NCBI GenBank assembly: GCA_016699735.1
Contig: CP065008.1
Coordinates: forward strand, 434,001 to 498,000
Source: Alphaproteobacteria bacterium
GTDB taxonomy: Bacteria > Pseudomonadota > Alphaproteobacteria > Micavibrionales > Micavibrionaceae
DNA length: 64,000 nt
Direction of reading: 5' to 3'
Position numbers and translations under genes: made by a program. Under the pieces are notes generated by a model. That model was given only the letters and a program-made list of their open reading frames with translations. It was not told where the DNA came from and did no database searches. Position 1 is the first letter of the stretch; every line of letters starts with the position of its first letter. Of the stretch, positions 52,379-62,231 are shown one piece after another.

Positions 52379-52786
52379 CTAAAACCCCTTCCATCCGACG
52401 GAGGTGCTAATCGCCTCTAATTTTCTGTCTTGGTCCAGATACATTCTGGTCGAGGCTACTCCTTCAAATAAACTGAATGTTCTCTGCCGAGTGAAAAGCA
52501 TGAGTATCTTATCGCAGGGCTGTGTGCCGCCGAGCTTTAGATAATACTCGTAACGCTGGGGGGAGTCGCAATAATTCTTGGTTATTGTCGCGTTGTATTT
52601 GATCTTTTTTCCATCGAGGTACTTTTTTATCCCCGCTTCCGTTGTCCCTTTGGAAAGAACAGGCTTAAGCTTTTCCTCGGCAGCTTGCCGATAATGTTCT
52701 TGATCCATGGCGCAGGCGGAAAGAAAAGCGCAGGCAAGCAATAGCGGAAAAATGCGCTTGTTTCTTGCAACTAAATTCCATCTCAT
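52379..52786 (-). CDS. Small lipoprotein after guaA
   Basis: The ATG at 52786 overlaps the guaA stop (TGATG). The 135-residue product has a signal segment (FPLLLACAFLSAC) with lipobox and a mature part with two further cysteines. No family recognised. Translationally coupled to guaA. Confidence 0.7.
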   Translation of the reverse strand: MRWNLVARNKRIFPLLLACAFLSACAMDQEHYRQAAEEKLKPVLSKGTTEAGIKKYLDGKKIKYNATITKNYCDSPQRYEYYLKLGGTQPCDKILMLFTRQRTFSLFEGVASTRMYLDQDRKLEAISTSVGWKGF

Positions 52787-54408
52787 CACTCCCACTCGAT
52801 CGTCCCCGGCGGCTTGGAGGTGATGTCGTAAACCACGCGGTTGATCCCGCGCACCTCGTTGATGATGCGCGTCGCCGTGCGGCTCAAAAATTCATGATCG
52901 AAATGAAAATAATCCGCCGTCATCCCGTCCGTGCTGGTGACAGCCCTTAAAGCACACACATAATCGTAAGTCCGATCATCGCCCATCACCCCCACGGTCC
53001 GCACGGGCAGCAAAACCGCAAACGCCTGCCAGATCGCATCGTACAACCCCGACGCCCGGATTTCCTCCAGATAAATCGTATCCGCCTTGCGGAGAATCTC
53101 CAGCTTTTCCGCCGTGATCTCGCCGGGGATTCGGATCGCAAGCCCCGGTCCGGGGAAGGGGTGCCGCTTGATGAAATCCTCCGGCATCCCCAATTCACGG
53201 CCCAGCACCCGCACTTCGTCCTTGAACAACTCGCGCAGCGGCTCGACCAGCTTGAGGTCCATATGCTCGGGCAGCCCGCCGACATTATGATGGCTCTTGA
53301 TCGTCACGCTCGGCCCGCCCGTAAAGCTCACCGACTCGATCACGTCGGGATAAAGCGTCCCCTGCGCGAGGAACTCCGCCCCGCCCACCCGCGTCGCGCA
53401 ATGGTCGAACACATCGATGAACAACCCGCCGATCAGCTTGCGTTTAATCTCCGGGTCCGAAATCCCCTCCAGCCCCTGCAGGAATTTTTCCGACGCGTCC
53501 TCATGAATCAGCGGGATGTTGTAATGGTCGCGGAACAGGCTGACCACCTGCTGGCTTTCCCCCGCCCGCATCAGCCCCGTATCGACATAAATGCACGTCA
53601 ACTGATCGCCGATCGCCTCATGCAGCAAAACCGCAGTAACGGAGGAATCCACGCCCCCCGACAGCCCGCAGATAACTTTACCCTTGCCCACCTGCGCCTG
53701 AATCTTCGCAATCGCCTCGTCGCGGAACGCCGCCATCGTCCAGTCGCCGCTGCAGCCGCAAATCTTGTGCGTGAAATTCTTATACAATTCCGCCCCGTGC
53801 GGCGTATGCACGACTTCCGGGTGAAACTGCACGGCGTAAAACCGCCGCGCCTCGTCCGCGACAATCGCATAGGGCGCGCCGCCCGACGTGCCGACGACTT
53901 CAAATCCGGCGGGCAGCTTCGTCACCCGGTCGCCGTGGCTCATCCACACCTGCTCGTGCGCGCCTTTTTTCCACGCGCCATCCAGCAACGCGCTCTTCCC
54001 CGTCACATCGACATAGGCCCGCCCGAACTCCCGCGTCTCCCCCGGCTCGACCTTCCCGCCCAGATGCTCGACCATCGTCTGCTGCCCGTAGCAGATGCCA
54101 AGGACCGGCAGCCCCAGCGTAAACACGCAATCCGGCGCCCGCGGGCTGCCCGTATCCGTCACGCTGCACGGCCCGCCCGACAGGATGATGCCCTTGGGAT
54201 TGAAGGCCCGGATGCGCTCCTCCGGCGCCTGATTAAAAGGCCAGATTTCGCAGTAAACCCCCGACTCCCGCAGCCGCCGCGCAATGAGCTGCGTCACCTG
54301 CGACCCGAAATCGAGGATCAGGATATGGTCGTGCCGGTGCGTAAAATTAAGGGGTTCGCTCATGGGGTCTTGTGCTGCTTTCGGGGGAATCGGATGTGTC
54401 TTTGTCAT
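52786..54408 (-). CDS. guaA: GMP synthase (glutamine-hydrolysing)
   Basis: The 540-residue product has the class I glutaminase domain (ILILDFGSQVTQLIARR, nucleophile in GICYGQQTM, FHPEVVHT), the ATP pyrophosphatase domain with the P-loop GLSGGVDSSV (about 248-257), and the dimerisation domain ending VVYDITSKPPGTIEWE. It aminates XMP to GMP. A start at Met16 (54363) is also possible. Confidence 0.97.
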   Translation of the reverse strand: MTKTHPIPPKAAQDPMSEPLNFTHRHDHILILDFGSQVTQLIARRLRESGVYCEIWPFNQAPEERIRAFNPKGIILSGGPCSVTDTGSPRAPDCVFTLGLPVLGICYGQQTMVEHLGGKVEPGETREFGRAYVDVTGKSALLDGAWKKGAHEQVWMSHGDRVTKLPAGFEVVGTSGGAPYAIVADEARRFYAVQFHPEVVHTPHGAELYKNFTHKICGCSGDWTMAAFRDEAIAKIQAQVGKGKVICGLSGGVDSSVTAVLLHEAIGDQLTCIYVDTGLMRAGESQQVVSLFRDHYNIPLIHEDASEKFLQGLEGISDPEIKRKLIGGLFIDVFDHCATRVGGAEFLAQGTLYPDVIESVSFTGGPSVTIKSHHNVGGLPEHMDLKLVEPLRELFKDEVRVLGRELGMPEDFIKRHPFPGPGLAIRIPGEITAEKLEILRKADTIYLEEIRASGLYDAIWQAFAVLLPVRTVGVMGDDRTYDYVCALRAVTSTDGMTADYFHFDHEFLSRTATRIINEVRGINRVVYDITSKPPGTIEWE

Positions 54409-54504
54409 GCTTGCTTTTTAACCTTGCGGGCCAAGGCTGTAAAGCAGGGGTTGCGGCAAAACCGTTGATTTTTTTATGAAAAGCAGATTACACTTGAAGA
54501 AAGA

Positions 54505-55173
54505 ATGTTTTGGAAAACCATGTTTGACGCGGGCAGCAAAAAGATATCGCTCCTTCTGGTGATGGATATGCAAGACGGGATGTACGACATCCCGCCGGAG
54601 GAAACGACCCTGCCCGAGTCTGAACGTCTGGCCCGCATCGAACAAAGAAAAGCCGCTATGGAATCCCTCGCGGCCGACCTCCGGCCCTTCATCGATCAAA
54701 TGCGCGACAGCGGCGCGGAGATCATCTGGGTTGTGATGGATGAGGAACGCAACACACCCTACGGCGGCCTCTTCAACCTCACCCCCGACCCGCAGGATCG
54801 ATGGGTCGTCAAATCCGTCCCCTCCGCCTACGAAGGCAACGAGGATTTTTTTGACAGCTACGTCTGGCGCGCCGAAGCCGAGGGCAGGGAGCTGGAAATC
54901 AACACCTGCGGCCTCTGGGCGCTGGAATGTGTCAACGCCACACATACCAGCTTTCATAACGCAGGCTAAGACAGCCGCATTGTCGGCGACATGATTTTGG
55001 ACAGTCATAATCCCGGCGGGAAAGGCCAGCGCCCCAATCGCGGAGAAAAACAGATTCTCAACCAGATCGCGCAGGAAACCGGCGGCGACTCCGCCATTAA
55101 ATGGTCGGGCGAACTCCTCGAAGAACATCGCGCCCGTACCCCCCGACACACCCCCTTGGAACTTTCTCTCTGA
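54505..55173 (+). pseudogene. Isochorismatase-family hydrolase interrupted by an in-frame TAA
   Basis: The frame reads like an isochorismatase/nicotinamidase-fold enzyme: LLLVMDMQDGMYD at the start, a central EIIWVVMDEERN strand, and the catalytic-Cys region NTCGLWALECVNATHTSFHNAG. A TAA at 54967-54969 then ends it, but the same frame continues at once (DSRIVGDMILDSHNPGG...) to the next stop at 55173. Family members usually have GY/GF at that point, so TAT or TAC to TAA is a single substitution. A simple nonsense mutation is the most likely reading; programmed read-through is possible. The downstream ~67 codons look like the natural C-terminus. Confidence 0.75.
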
Positions 55174-55270
55174 TTTTCGTCATTGTCCCCCGCCCGAAAT
55201 CTTTATTGTGTTTTCGAAAAGACAATGGTGTAATCGCGCCGTGTTAATTTTTGCAAGGGTATAAAGTGCC

Positions 55271-56113
55271 GTGAGTAAAACGACGAGCTACAGTTTCGAA
55301 TATTTCCCCCCGAAAACCGAAAAAGCCGGAGAGATGCTCTGGTCGGCCTTTCCCGAATTGGTCGCCCTCAAGCCCAAATATATGACCGTGACCTACGGCG
55401 CGGGCGGCACAACCCGCGACGGCACCATCCAGACCATTTCGAAAATGATGGACCAGACCGAAATCCCCATCGGTTCGCACCTCACCTACATCAATACGAC
55501 CAAGGAAGAACTCTACGGCTACGTCGACGGCCTCTGGAAAAAGGGCATCAAGCACATCATCGCCCTGCGCGGCGACATCCCGGCGGGGCAGGAGGCGCCG
55601 CCCGAACCCGGCGCCGAATATTTCCGCTACACCTCCGACTTCGTAGAGGGACTGGTGGCAAGGCACCCCTTTGAAATCTCCGTCGGCGCCTACCCCGAAA
55701 AACATCCCGACGCCAAATCCCTCGACGACGACATACAGGCGCTGAAACTCAAATGCGAGGCCGGATCGACCCGCGCCATCACGCAATTCTTCTTCGACAA
55801 TGACGTCTATTACAAATTCGTCGAACGCTGCCGCAAGGCGGGGATCACGGCTCCCATCTGTCCCGGCCTCCTGCCCGTGCATGATTTCACCAAGATGCTG
55901 ACCTTCGCCGAACGCTGTCAGGCAGGCGTCCCCCAATGGATGCACGAAAAATTTGCCGGCACGGAAAACAAACCTGAGGAAGCGAAGAAAATCGCCATCG
56001 ACCTGCTGGTGAACCAGAGCCTTGACCTCAAGGCCAACGGCGTGGACCATATCCACTACTACACGCTCAACAAGGCCGACATCACAAAAGAAGCCTGCGA
56101 AGCCATCTCTTGA
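55271..56113 (+). CDS. metF: 5,10-methylenetetrahydrofolate reductase
   Basis: The 280-residue FAD enzyme begins at a GTG (SYSFEYFPPKTEKAGEML). It carries family motifs VTYGAGGTTRDGT, HLTYINTTKEEL, ALRGDIP and the TRAITQFFFDNDVYY strand. It makes 5-methyl-THF for methionine synthesis and acts with the metE product encoded ~1.3 kb downstream. The PfkB gene lies between. Confidence 0.95.
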   Translation: MSKTTSYSFEYFPPKTEKAGEMLWSAFPELVALKPKYMTVTYGAGGTTRDGTIQTISKMMDQTEIPIGSHLTYINTTKEELYGYVDGLWKKGIKHIIALRGDIPAGQEAPPEPGAEYFRYTSDFVEGLVARHPFEISVGAYPEKHPDAKSLDDDIQALKLKCEAGSTRAITQFFFDNDVYYKFVERCRKAGITAPICPGLLPVHDFTKMLTFAERCQAGVPQWMHEKFAGTENKPEEAKKIAIDLLVNQSLDLKANGVDHIHYYTLNKADITKEACEAIS

Positions 56114-56245
56114 TGACAGCAAACAGGCGGGAATGAAAAAATGTTGCGATGCACAATTTTTTCTCTTTGCTCCCTAACGCTGACATCTGCTACCTTTTCA
56201 TAAGAGATAATGAATTTAGCAAGATTTTTGGGGTAGAGTCTCCTG

Positions 56246-57319
56246 ATGACACATCCAGCGCCACATGTTGTAGTTATCGGGGGCACGGGCATGGACCGTG
56301 TCCGCCTCCACCCGAATCTCGACTCGATTGAGGACGGAAAATTCCGAGCCGAACATTCCTATTCTGCTGTCGGTGGCGGCGGCGCGAACGTGGCCATCGC
56401 CATGAAGCAACTCGCAAGCGTCATGAATATGCCGCTCCACGTCTCCTTCTTCACCAGAGTGGGGCGCGAGCATCAGGATTATAATCTGCGCCACGAAGTG
56501 TACCGCGAAATGGAGAATGTCGGCATCGACATGCGCGACATTGCCGCCAATCAGGATTTTCGCATCGAGGATAATACGGTTATTTCTTTCGGCAAAGGCC
56601 GTTTCATCTCCCTCGAACAGCAATTTGGTAAGGCCAAAATGGCCTCCAATGGCCCGCTCGATCATATGCTTCCCGGAGCGGCAAAGCCTTATGACCCCGG
56701 CGCGATCGAACAGGTGTTGCAGGCCGTCAAGTCCGCAGACTTCGTCATCGTGACCCACCACTACCCGGAAATATCCGAAGCCGCGGCATTGGCCGCCCAC
56801 GAATCGGGCATTCCGGTCTTAATGGACTATCCGGTAACCAAATACGACGCTGCCTGGCAATATCAAAGGACTCTGGAAGCTTGCGACTACATATTGGCCC
56901 CGGCGGAAGCACGGCTGCCTGACATGGTTGATGGCGCTTATAAAAACGGCAACAGCCTCTTCTCCCGCCTCTCAAATCGGTTTGGCGACAAGTTTATCGC
57001 CGTCTCCGATGGTCTGGAGCCTGTCCTGACCAGCGACCACGGGCGCAAGGGCCAGTTCCCCGTCAAACAATTCCCCATCGTCGATGCACTTGGCACCGGC
57101 GATGCACGCACCGCTTCTTTCGCGCTCTTTTTGATTCGCGGCGCGGAACCCGAAGTGGCCCTCAAACAGGCCAGCCGCATCGCCAGCTATTCCGTCCAGT
57201 ATCCGGGCAGACAATGGATCGACAGCGCTCCACTGTTCATGGCCTCCGATGCTGCGTTTACTGATCCCGCCGCGAACGATAGGGACGCACACGGTCCGAC
57301 CGAAAACTACCTGGGCTGA
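56246..57319 (+). CDS. PfkB-family carbohydrate kinase
   Basis: The 357-residue product has the PfkB opening VVVIGGTGMDRV, the substrate-site SAVGGGGANVAIAMKQLA and the signature DALGTGDARTASFALFL near residue 270, where the catalytic Asp and the anion hole lie in GTGDA (GAGDA in most). Sugar or nucleoside specificity cannot be read; a ribokinase/adenosine kinase-like enzyme is likely. No pathway neighbours. Confidence 0.85.
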   Translation: MTHPAPHVVVIGGTGMDRVRLHPNLDSIEDGKFRAEHSYSAVGGGGANVAIAMKQLASVMNMPLHVSFFTRVGREHQDYNLRHEVYREMENVGIDMRDIAANQDFRIEDNTVISFGKGRFISLEQQFGKAKMASNGPLDHMLPGAAKPYDPGAIEQVLQAVKSADFVIVTHHYPEISEAAALAAHESGIPVLMDYPVTKYDAAWQYQRTLEACDYILAPAEARLPDMVDGAYKNGNSLFSRLSNRFGDKFIAVSDGLEPVLTSDHGRKGQFPVKQFPIVDALGTGDARTASFALFLIRGAEPEVALKQASRIASYSVQYPGRQWIDSAPLFMASDAAFTDPAANDRDAHGPTENYLG

Positions 57320-57451
57320 TTCTTGCATGGACCGCCGTTTTCCTTTTTTTCCGCCAAGGCGCGGACAGGCGCTTTTTTCTTGATCTTTGCGGCAAACCGT
57401 TCTATCCCATTCATGATTTATTTTTGTAAAACCCCCCTTATGGAGGAATGA

Positions 57452-59791
57452 ATGGTTCTCGCTACCAACTTGGGCTTCCCGCGCATCGGTGATATGCGCC
57501 AACTGAAAAAAGCCGTCGAAGATTACTGGAAGGGCAACAGCTCTCAGGAGGCGCTTCTCGCAACGGGCAAATCCCTGCGCGCTCATAACTGGAAATTGCA
57601 GAAGGATGCGGGAATCGAACACATCCCCTCCAACGACTTTTCCTTCTATGACCAGATTCTTGACCTGATCTGTACGCTGGGCGCAATCCCAGAGCGTTAC
57701 AAGTGGGACGGCAAGAACGTCGACCTCGACACCTACTTCGCGATGGCCCGTGGCCGTCAGCAGGGCGGTGTGGACGTGACCGCGATGGAAATGACCAAGT
57801 GGTTCGACACCAACTACCACTACATGGTCCCTGAGTTTACGGAGAAGACCTCCTTCAAACTCTCCTCGACCAAGATTTTTGACCAGTACAAAGAGGCCAA
57901 GGATCAGGGCATCGAAACCCGCCCCGTGATCGTCGGCCCCATCACCTTCGTGCGAATCGGCAAGAAACAGGCCGGATTTGACGCCTGCCGTTGCACGCTG
58001 GTTCCCAAGCTGGTTCCGGTCTACGTTGAGATCCTCAAAAAACTCAAAGATCTCGGCGCCCAGTGGGTCCAGATCGACGAACCCGCGATGGTTCTCGACC
58101 TTGAGCCTCAGTACCGTGACGCCTTCAAGGCGGCCTACAAGGAAATCCGCGAAGCCGTCCCCGGCCTCAAGATCATTGTCACCAGCTACTTCGATACGCT
58201 GCGCGACAATGCCGACACGTTCTTCTCCGCTCCGGTCGATGCCTTCCATATCGATCTTTGCCGTGGCCCCGGTCAGGCAAATACGGGCGCGAACAACGCC
58301 GAAAAGGATCTCGATGCCGCTCTGGCCAAAATCCCCTCGGGCAAGATTCTGTCTGTTGGCGTGGTCGATGGCCGCAACATCTGGAAGAACGACCTCTCCA
58401 AATCGCTAAAGCTCGTAGAAAAGGCCGTAGCGAAACTCGGCAAGGACAATGTCTTTGTCGCCGGAAGCAGCTCGCTCATCCACACGCCTGTGGACCTCAA
58501 CAGCGAAAAGGAAATGGACAAGCAGATCAGAAGCTGGCTCGCCTACGCGACCCAGAAACTCTCTGAAATTGCAACCATCGCCAAAGGTGCTAATCAGGGT
58601 AAGGACGCCATCGCCGCCGAAATCAAGGCGAGCGATGCCGTACAGGAAGACCGCCGGACCTCCACCCGCATTCACGACCAGAAGGTCAAGAAGCGCGTCG
58701 AGGGCATCACCCCGGACATGAAGCAGCGCAAATCGCCCTTCGCGAAGCGTCAGCAGGTCCAGCACAAGGCGTTGAACCTTCCGCTCTACCCGACGACCTC
58801 GATCGGTTCCTTCCCGCAGACTCCTGAAATTCGCAAGGCCCGCGCCGACCATAAGGCCGGAACCATCAACGATGCGAAATACAAGGAAGCGATGCAGGCG
58901 GAAATCCGCTCTGTTGTGGAGTTCCAGCATGAAATCGGCATTGATGTTCTCGTGCACGGCGAACCCGAGCGTAACGACATGGTCGAATATTTCGGCGAAC
59001 AACTGGCGGGCTTCACCTTCTCGAAATTCGGATGGGTGCAGTCTTACGGCTCCCGTTGCGTGAAGCCGCCGATCATCTTCGGCGACGTCTCCCGCCCGAA
59101 CCCGATGACCGTCGAATGGTCCAAGTACGCGCAGGATCAGACCCAGAAGATCATGAAGGGAATGCTCACCGGCCCCATCACGATCCTGCAATGGTCCTTC
59201 GTCCGCGACGACCAGCCGCGCAGCCTGACCTCCAAGCAGATCGCACTGGCGATCCGCGACGAAGTCTCTGACCTGGAAAAAGCGGGCATCCGCATGATCC
59301 AGATCGACGAGGCCGCCTTCCGCGAGGGTCTGCCCCTGCGGAAAGCCGACTGGAAAGCCTATCTCGACAACGCGGTTGAGGATTTCCGCATCACCGCCTG
59401 CTGCGTTGAGGACGAAACCCAGATCCACACGCATATGTGCTACTCCGAGTTCAACGATGTGATTGACTCGATTGGTGCCATGGATGCGGACGTGATCTCC
59501 ATCGAAACCTCCCGTTCGCAAATGGAACTGCTCGATGCCTTCGCGCAGTACAAATACCCGAACGAGATCGGCCCCGGCGTGTACGACATCCACTCCCCCC
59601 GCGTGCCCAGCACGAAGGAGATGGTGGACCTGCTCGAAAAAGCCAAGAAGGTTCTGGACGAACGCCAGATCTGGGTCAATCCGGATTGCGGTCTGAAGAC
59701 CCGTGGCTGGCCGGAAGTCAAGCAGGCGCTCAAGAACATGGTGGTTGCCGCCGACGAAATGCGCGCAAAGGCGAAATCGAAAGCCGCCTAA
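57452..59791 (+). CDS. metE: Cobalamin-independent methionine synthase
   Basis: The 779-residue product has the full two-barrel architecture: N-terminal LGFPRIGDMRQLKKAVEDYW, the C-terminal barrel with TTSIGSFPQT, HGEPERNDMVEYF, GPITILQWSF, and zinc ligands in IHTHMCYSEFNDV (His and Cys) and NPDCGLKTRGW (Cys). It transfers methyl from 5-methyl-THF polyglutamate to homocysteine. AGGAGG precedes the start. No cobalamin or SAM riboswitch was recognised upstream. Confidence 0.97.
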   Translation: MVLATNLGFPRIGDMRQLKKAVEDYWKGNSSQEALLATGKSLRAHNWKLQKDAGIEHIPSNDFSFYDQILDLICTLGAIPERYKWDGKNVDLDTYFAMARGRQQGGVDVTAMEMTKWFDTNYHYMVPEFTEKTSFKLSSTKIFDQYKEAKDQGIETRPVIVGPITFVRIGKKQAGFDACRCTLVPKLVPVYVEILKKLKDLGAQWVQIDEPAMVLDLEPQYRDAFKAAYKEIREAVPGLKIIVTSYFDTLRDNADTFFSAPVDAFHIDLCRGPGQANTGANNAEKDLDAALAKIPSGKILSVGVVDGRNIWKNDLSKSLKLVEKAVAKLGKDNVFVAGSSSLIHTPVDLNSEKEMDKQIRSWLAYATQKLSEIATIAKGANQGKDAIAAEIKASDAVQEDRRTSTRIHDQKVKKRVEGITPDMKQRKSPFAKRQQVQHKALNLPLYPTTSIGSFPQTPEIRKARADHKAGTINDAKYKEAMQAEIRSVVEFQHEIGIDVLVHGEPERNDMVEYFGEQLAGFTFSKFGWVQSYGSRCVKPPIIFGDVSRPNPMTVEWSKYAQDQTQKIMKGMLTGPITILQWSFVRDDQPRSLTSKQIALAIRDEVSDLEKAGIRMIQIDEAAFREGLPLRKADWKAYLDNAVEDFRITACCVEDETQIHTHMCYSEFNDVIDSIGAMDADVISIETSRSQMELLDAFAQYKYPNEIGPGVYDIHSPRVPSTKEMVDLLEKAKKVLDERQIWVNPDCGLKTRGWPEVKQALKNMVVAADEMRAKAKSKAA

Positions 59792-59820
59792 CAAGCTGAT
59801 AAATCAGCTAAAAAATCCCA

Positions 59821-59850
59821 AAAGGCCCGCTTTTTGCAGCGGGCCTTTTC
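59821..59850 (+). terminator. metE terminator
   Basis: GGCCCGC and GCGGGCC form a GC-rich stem flanked by AAA and TTTTC; an extra AGCTGAT / ATCAGCT stem lies just upstream at 59794-59809. Confidence 0.9.
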
Positions 59851-59944
59851 ACGTATCGAAACCGGAAAACGAATTTTTTTGACATAAACGCATTCTACAG
59901 CAATACTGTGTAAAATTATAAAAACTGAAAACAGGGTTAAACCG

Positions 59945-60820
59945 ATGACGGTTCTGTTCAACAAAAATAAGCCGTTTCGCCACGCCGCGATGATCGAAGG
60001 CGTGATTCTCGACAATGACGGCACACTCTATAAGGAACCCGAGAACGCCCACGATGTCCACACGGAGGCCGCCGTTCTGGCCGTAAAATCCCAGCCCCAG
60101 ATGAGCTTTCGCAGCGCTCTGGAAATCGAAGGCCTCATCGACAAGAGCAAAAAACATTACGGCGGCGCCCTCGAAATCTTCGCCGAGGAATACGGCATGG
60201 ACGGCGAACAGCTCCGCCGCGACCATTACAGCAATTTGATCGAACTGACCCGCCAGCAGGACGGATACTTCGACCACGCCGATGCGCCGGAGCAGGCGTT
60301 AACAGAACTCAAAGGCGCGGGCGTCGGCCTCTATATCGCCACCCACGGCAACGAGGAATGGACCGATTATTCTCTGGATCGCAACCGCCTCAGCCACCTC
60401 TTCAGCAAGGCGCACGACGACGTCATCCATAAGGATGACGTCCCCGGACGCCCCGGCAAAAACCAGAGCCCCGCGATGTACGCGGCTCTTCTCGACAAGA
60501 TCGGTGTGCCGCAAACTCAAAATCCGGCGGAGCGTGGTGTCAATTTTGCGATGGTCGAGGACAGCGTCTCCAACCTCAAACACGCCAAGGCGCTGGGCAT
60601 GATGACCATTCTGGTCGATACCGTGGGCAAGGTGAACGTCAGGAAACTCCCCGATTATGTGGATGTTGTGGTGCGTAACCGCAACGACATCGCCGCCGTG
60701 ATCCTGGGCAATAACGGCCTCCATCATGAGGAAGATCTGGAACAGGAAAGGGCGGGCTGGACCCTCGAAGGCCCGGAAAAACAAACGCCGCTCCATGTGC
60801 GCGGCCACGACCACGACTGA
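59945..60820 (+). CDS. HAD-superfamily phosphatase
   Basis: The 291-residue product has HAD motif I LDNDGTLY (about 22-29), motif II IATHGN (Thr near 124), a conserved Lys and the motif III/IV VEDSVSNLKHAKALGM region near residue 205. The cap domain between motif I and II suggests a nucleotidase or phosphoglycolate-phosphatase-like role. No substrate evident. The C-terminal tail is His-rich (HVRGHDHD). Confidence 0.87.
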   Translation: MTVLFNKNKPFRHAAMIEGVILDNDGTLYKEPENAHDVHTEAAVLAVKSQPQMSFRSALEIEGLIDKSKKHYGGALEIFAEEYGMDGEQLRRDHYSNLIELTRQQDGYFDHADAPEQALTELKGAGVGLYIATHGNEEWTDYSLDRNRLSHLFSKAHDDVIHKDDVPGRPGKNQSPAMYAALLDKIGVPQTQNPAERGVNFAMVEDSVSNLKHAKALGMMTILVDTVGKVNVRKLPDYVDVVVRNRNDIAAVILGNNGLHHEEDLEQERAGWTLEGPEKQTPLHVRGHDHD

Positions 60821-60826
60821 AATTCT

Positions 60827-62116
60827 CTAAACCTCTTCCCGCTTCATAACCGCCGCGAAAAACCCGTCGGTTTGATGCCGCAGGGGCGTCAGGCGCATAA
60901 AAGGACTTCCAAGCCCCCGCGCCTCATCAACAGGCACAAGCGTAAAATCAGGATGCCGCGCCAGAAAAGCCTCTATCTGCGCCTCGTTCTCCTCGCGCAG
61001 CAGGGAGCAGGTGGCATAGATCAGCCGCCCGCCCGGCTTGACGCACGGCGAGGCCTTCTCAAGAATGTCCGTTTGCAGCGTCTTAAGCTCCGCAATCTCC
61101 GGCCCGTAAACCCGCCAGCGCATATCGGGATTCCGCCGCCACGTCCCCGTCCCGGAGCAGGGCACGTCCAGCAGCACGACATCGAACGTCCCCTTCTGCC
61201 GCTTGAGCCACCGTCGGTGCCGGTCATCCGACAACGGCCGCACCTCGATGATATCCGCCAGCTGCGCCTTCTTGTAACGCGCACGTCCTTTCATCAGGCG
61301 ATTCTCGTCCGTGTCCATCGCCACGATCCGACCCTTACGCATCATCGCCCCGGCCAGGGCCAGAGTCTTCCCGCCCGCCCCGGCGCAGAAATCCAGAACC
61401 TGCATCCCCGGCTGGGCTTCGCACAGCGCAGCGATCATCTGCGATCCCTCGTCCTGAATCTCGATCCATCCTTTTCGAAAGGCTTTTGTCTTGGACAGAA
61501 ACGCCTTCCCCGCGCACCGCAATCCCCAAGGGGAGTAGGGGGTTTCAGAAGTTTTGACGTTATCCTGCTCAAGTGCAGCTTTAACCTTTTCCTTATCCAT
61601 CAGAAACAGATTCACCCGCAGATCAAGCGGCGCGGGCTGCAGCATCGCCTGCATCTCCTGTAAAAAATCATCGCCGAATAATTCGCGCAGCCGCGCCTCA
61701 AACTCCGGCGGGCACTCCGCCAATACGGCTTCCGGCATCTCAGGGGAGTCCAGCGCCTGTCCCTCCAGCTTCCTGATAAGATAAAGCTCTTTCTCCGATA
61801 AGAGGTCCGGCGAGTACTGCGAAGCATCGAACAGATCGGCAAGTCGCTTTTGCGGCAGCTTTTCGCCCAGCACCAGCCAGGCGATGACACGGTGGCGCGG
61901 CTTATTCTCCACTCCGGATTTATCAAGCCACCACCCCAGCCGCGCATGAGAGCGCACGATATTGTAAACGCGCTGTGCAATTTCATTCCGGTCCTTCGCC
62001 CCGATATACCGCCGCACCCGCATATAATCGCCCACGCTGGAATCCAGCGGTACACGGGCCAGATGCCCCTTGCTGAGAATTTCGACTGTGGCTTCGATGC
62101 GCGATGAAGGTTTCAT
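60827..62116 (-). CDS. 16S rRNA m5C methyltransferase, RsmB-like
   Basis: The 429-residue product has an N-terminal NusB-like helical domain, then the Rossmann-fold methyltransferase with SAM motif VLDFCAGAGGKTLALA, the catalytic cysteine motif DVPCSGTGTWRRNPD (about residue 315-330) and a second Cys in YATCSLLREENEAQ. It should methylate a cytosine of 16S rRNA. RsmB modifies C967 in E. coli. The overlapping start of the next operon was not seen. Confidence 0.9.
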   Translation of the reverse strand: MKPSSRIEATVEILSKGHLARVPLDSSVGDYMRVRRYIGAKDRNEIAQRVYNIVRSHARLGWWLDKSGVENKPRHRVIAWLVLGEKLPQKRLADLFDASQYSPDLLSEKELYLIRKLEGQALDSPEMPEAVLAECPPEFEARLRELFGDDFLQEMQAMLQPAPLDLRVNLFLMDKEKVKAALEQDNVKTSETPYSPWGLRCAGKAFLSKTKAFRKGWIEIQDEGSQMIAALCEAQPGMQVLDFCAGAGGKTLALAGAMMRKGRIVAMDTDENRLMKGRARYKKAQLADIIEVRPLSDDRHRRWLKRQKGTFDVVLLDVPCSGTGTWRRNPDMRWRVYGPEIAELKTLQTDILEKASPCVKPGGRLIYATCSLLREENEAQIEAFLARHPDFTLVPVDEARGLGSPFMRLTPLRHQTDGFFAAVMKREEV

Positions 62117-62154
62117 GACTGTGGGTGTAGACCTAAAAATCTAAAATGAAAAGA

Positions 62155-62190
62155 AAAAAGCCTGACCGCAGATCGCTGGTCAGGCTTTTT
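62155..62190. terminator. Bidirectional terminator between the RsmB-like gene and a small secreted protein
   Basis: AAAAAAGCCTGACC and GGTCAGGCTTTTT form a stem with A/T tails on both strands. It most plausibly ends the 62594-62232 minus-strand transcript. Confidence 0.85.
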
Positions 62191-62231
62191 ATGTCTGTAC
62201 GACTCAATCTGAACGCCCGAAGGCGAAGAGA

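Noticed and set aside
53161..54468. 435-codon open frame antisense to guaA
   Set aside because: guaA is conserved and complete on the other strand; the antisense product has no recognisable domains and biased composition.
57320..57451. Riboswitch upstream of metE
   Set aside because: No SAM or cobalamin riboswitch core was recognised; the region shows only short GC-rich inverted repeats and a normal ribosome site.
58406..59794. 462-codon open frame antisense to metE
   Set aside because: metE is full-length and strongly conserved; the antisense frame has no ribosome site or family.
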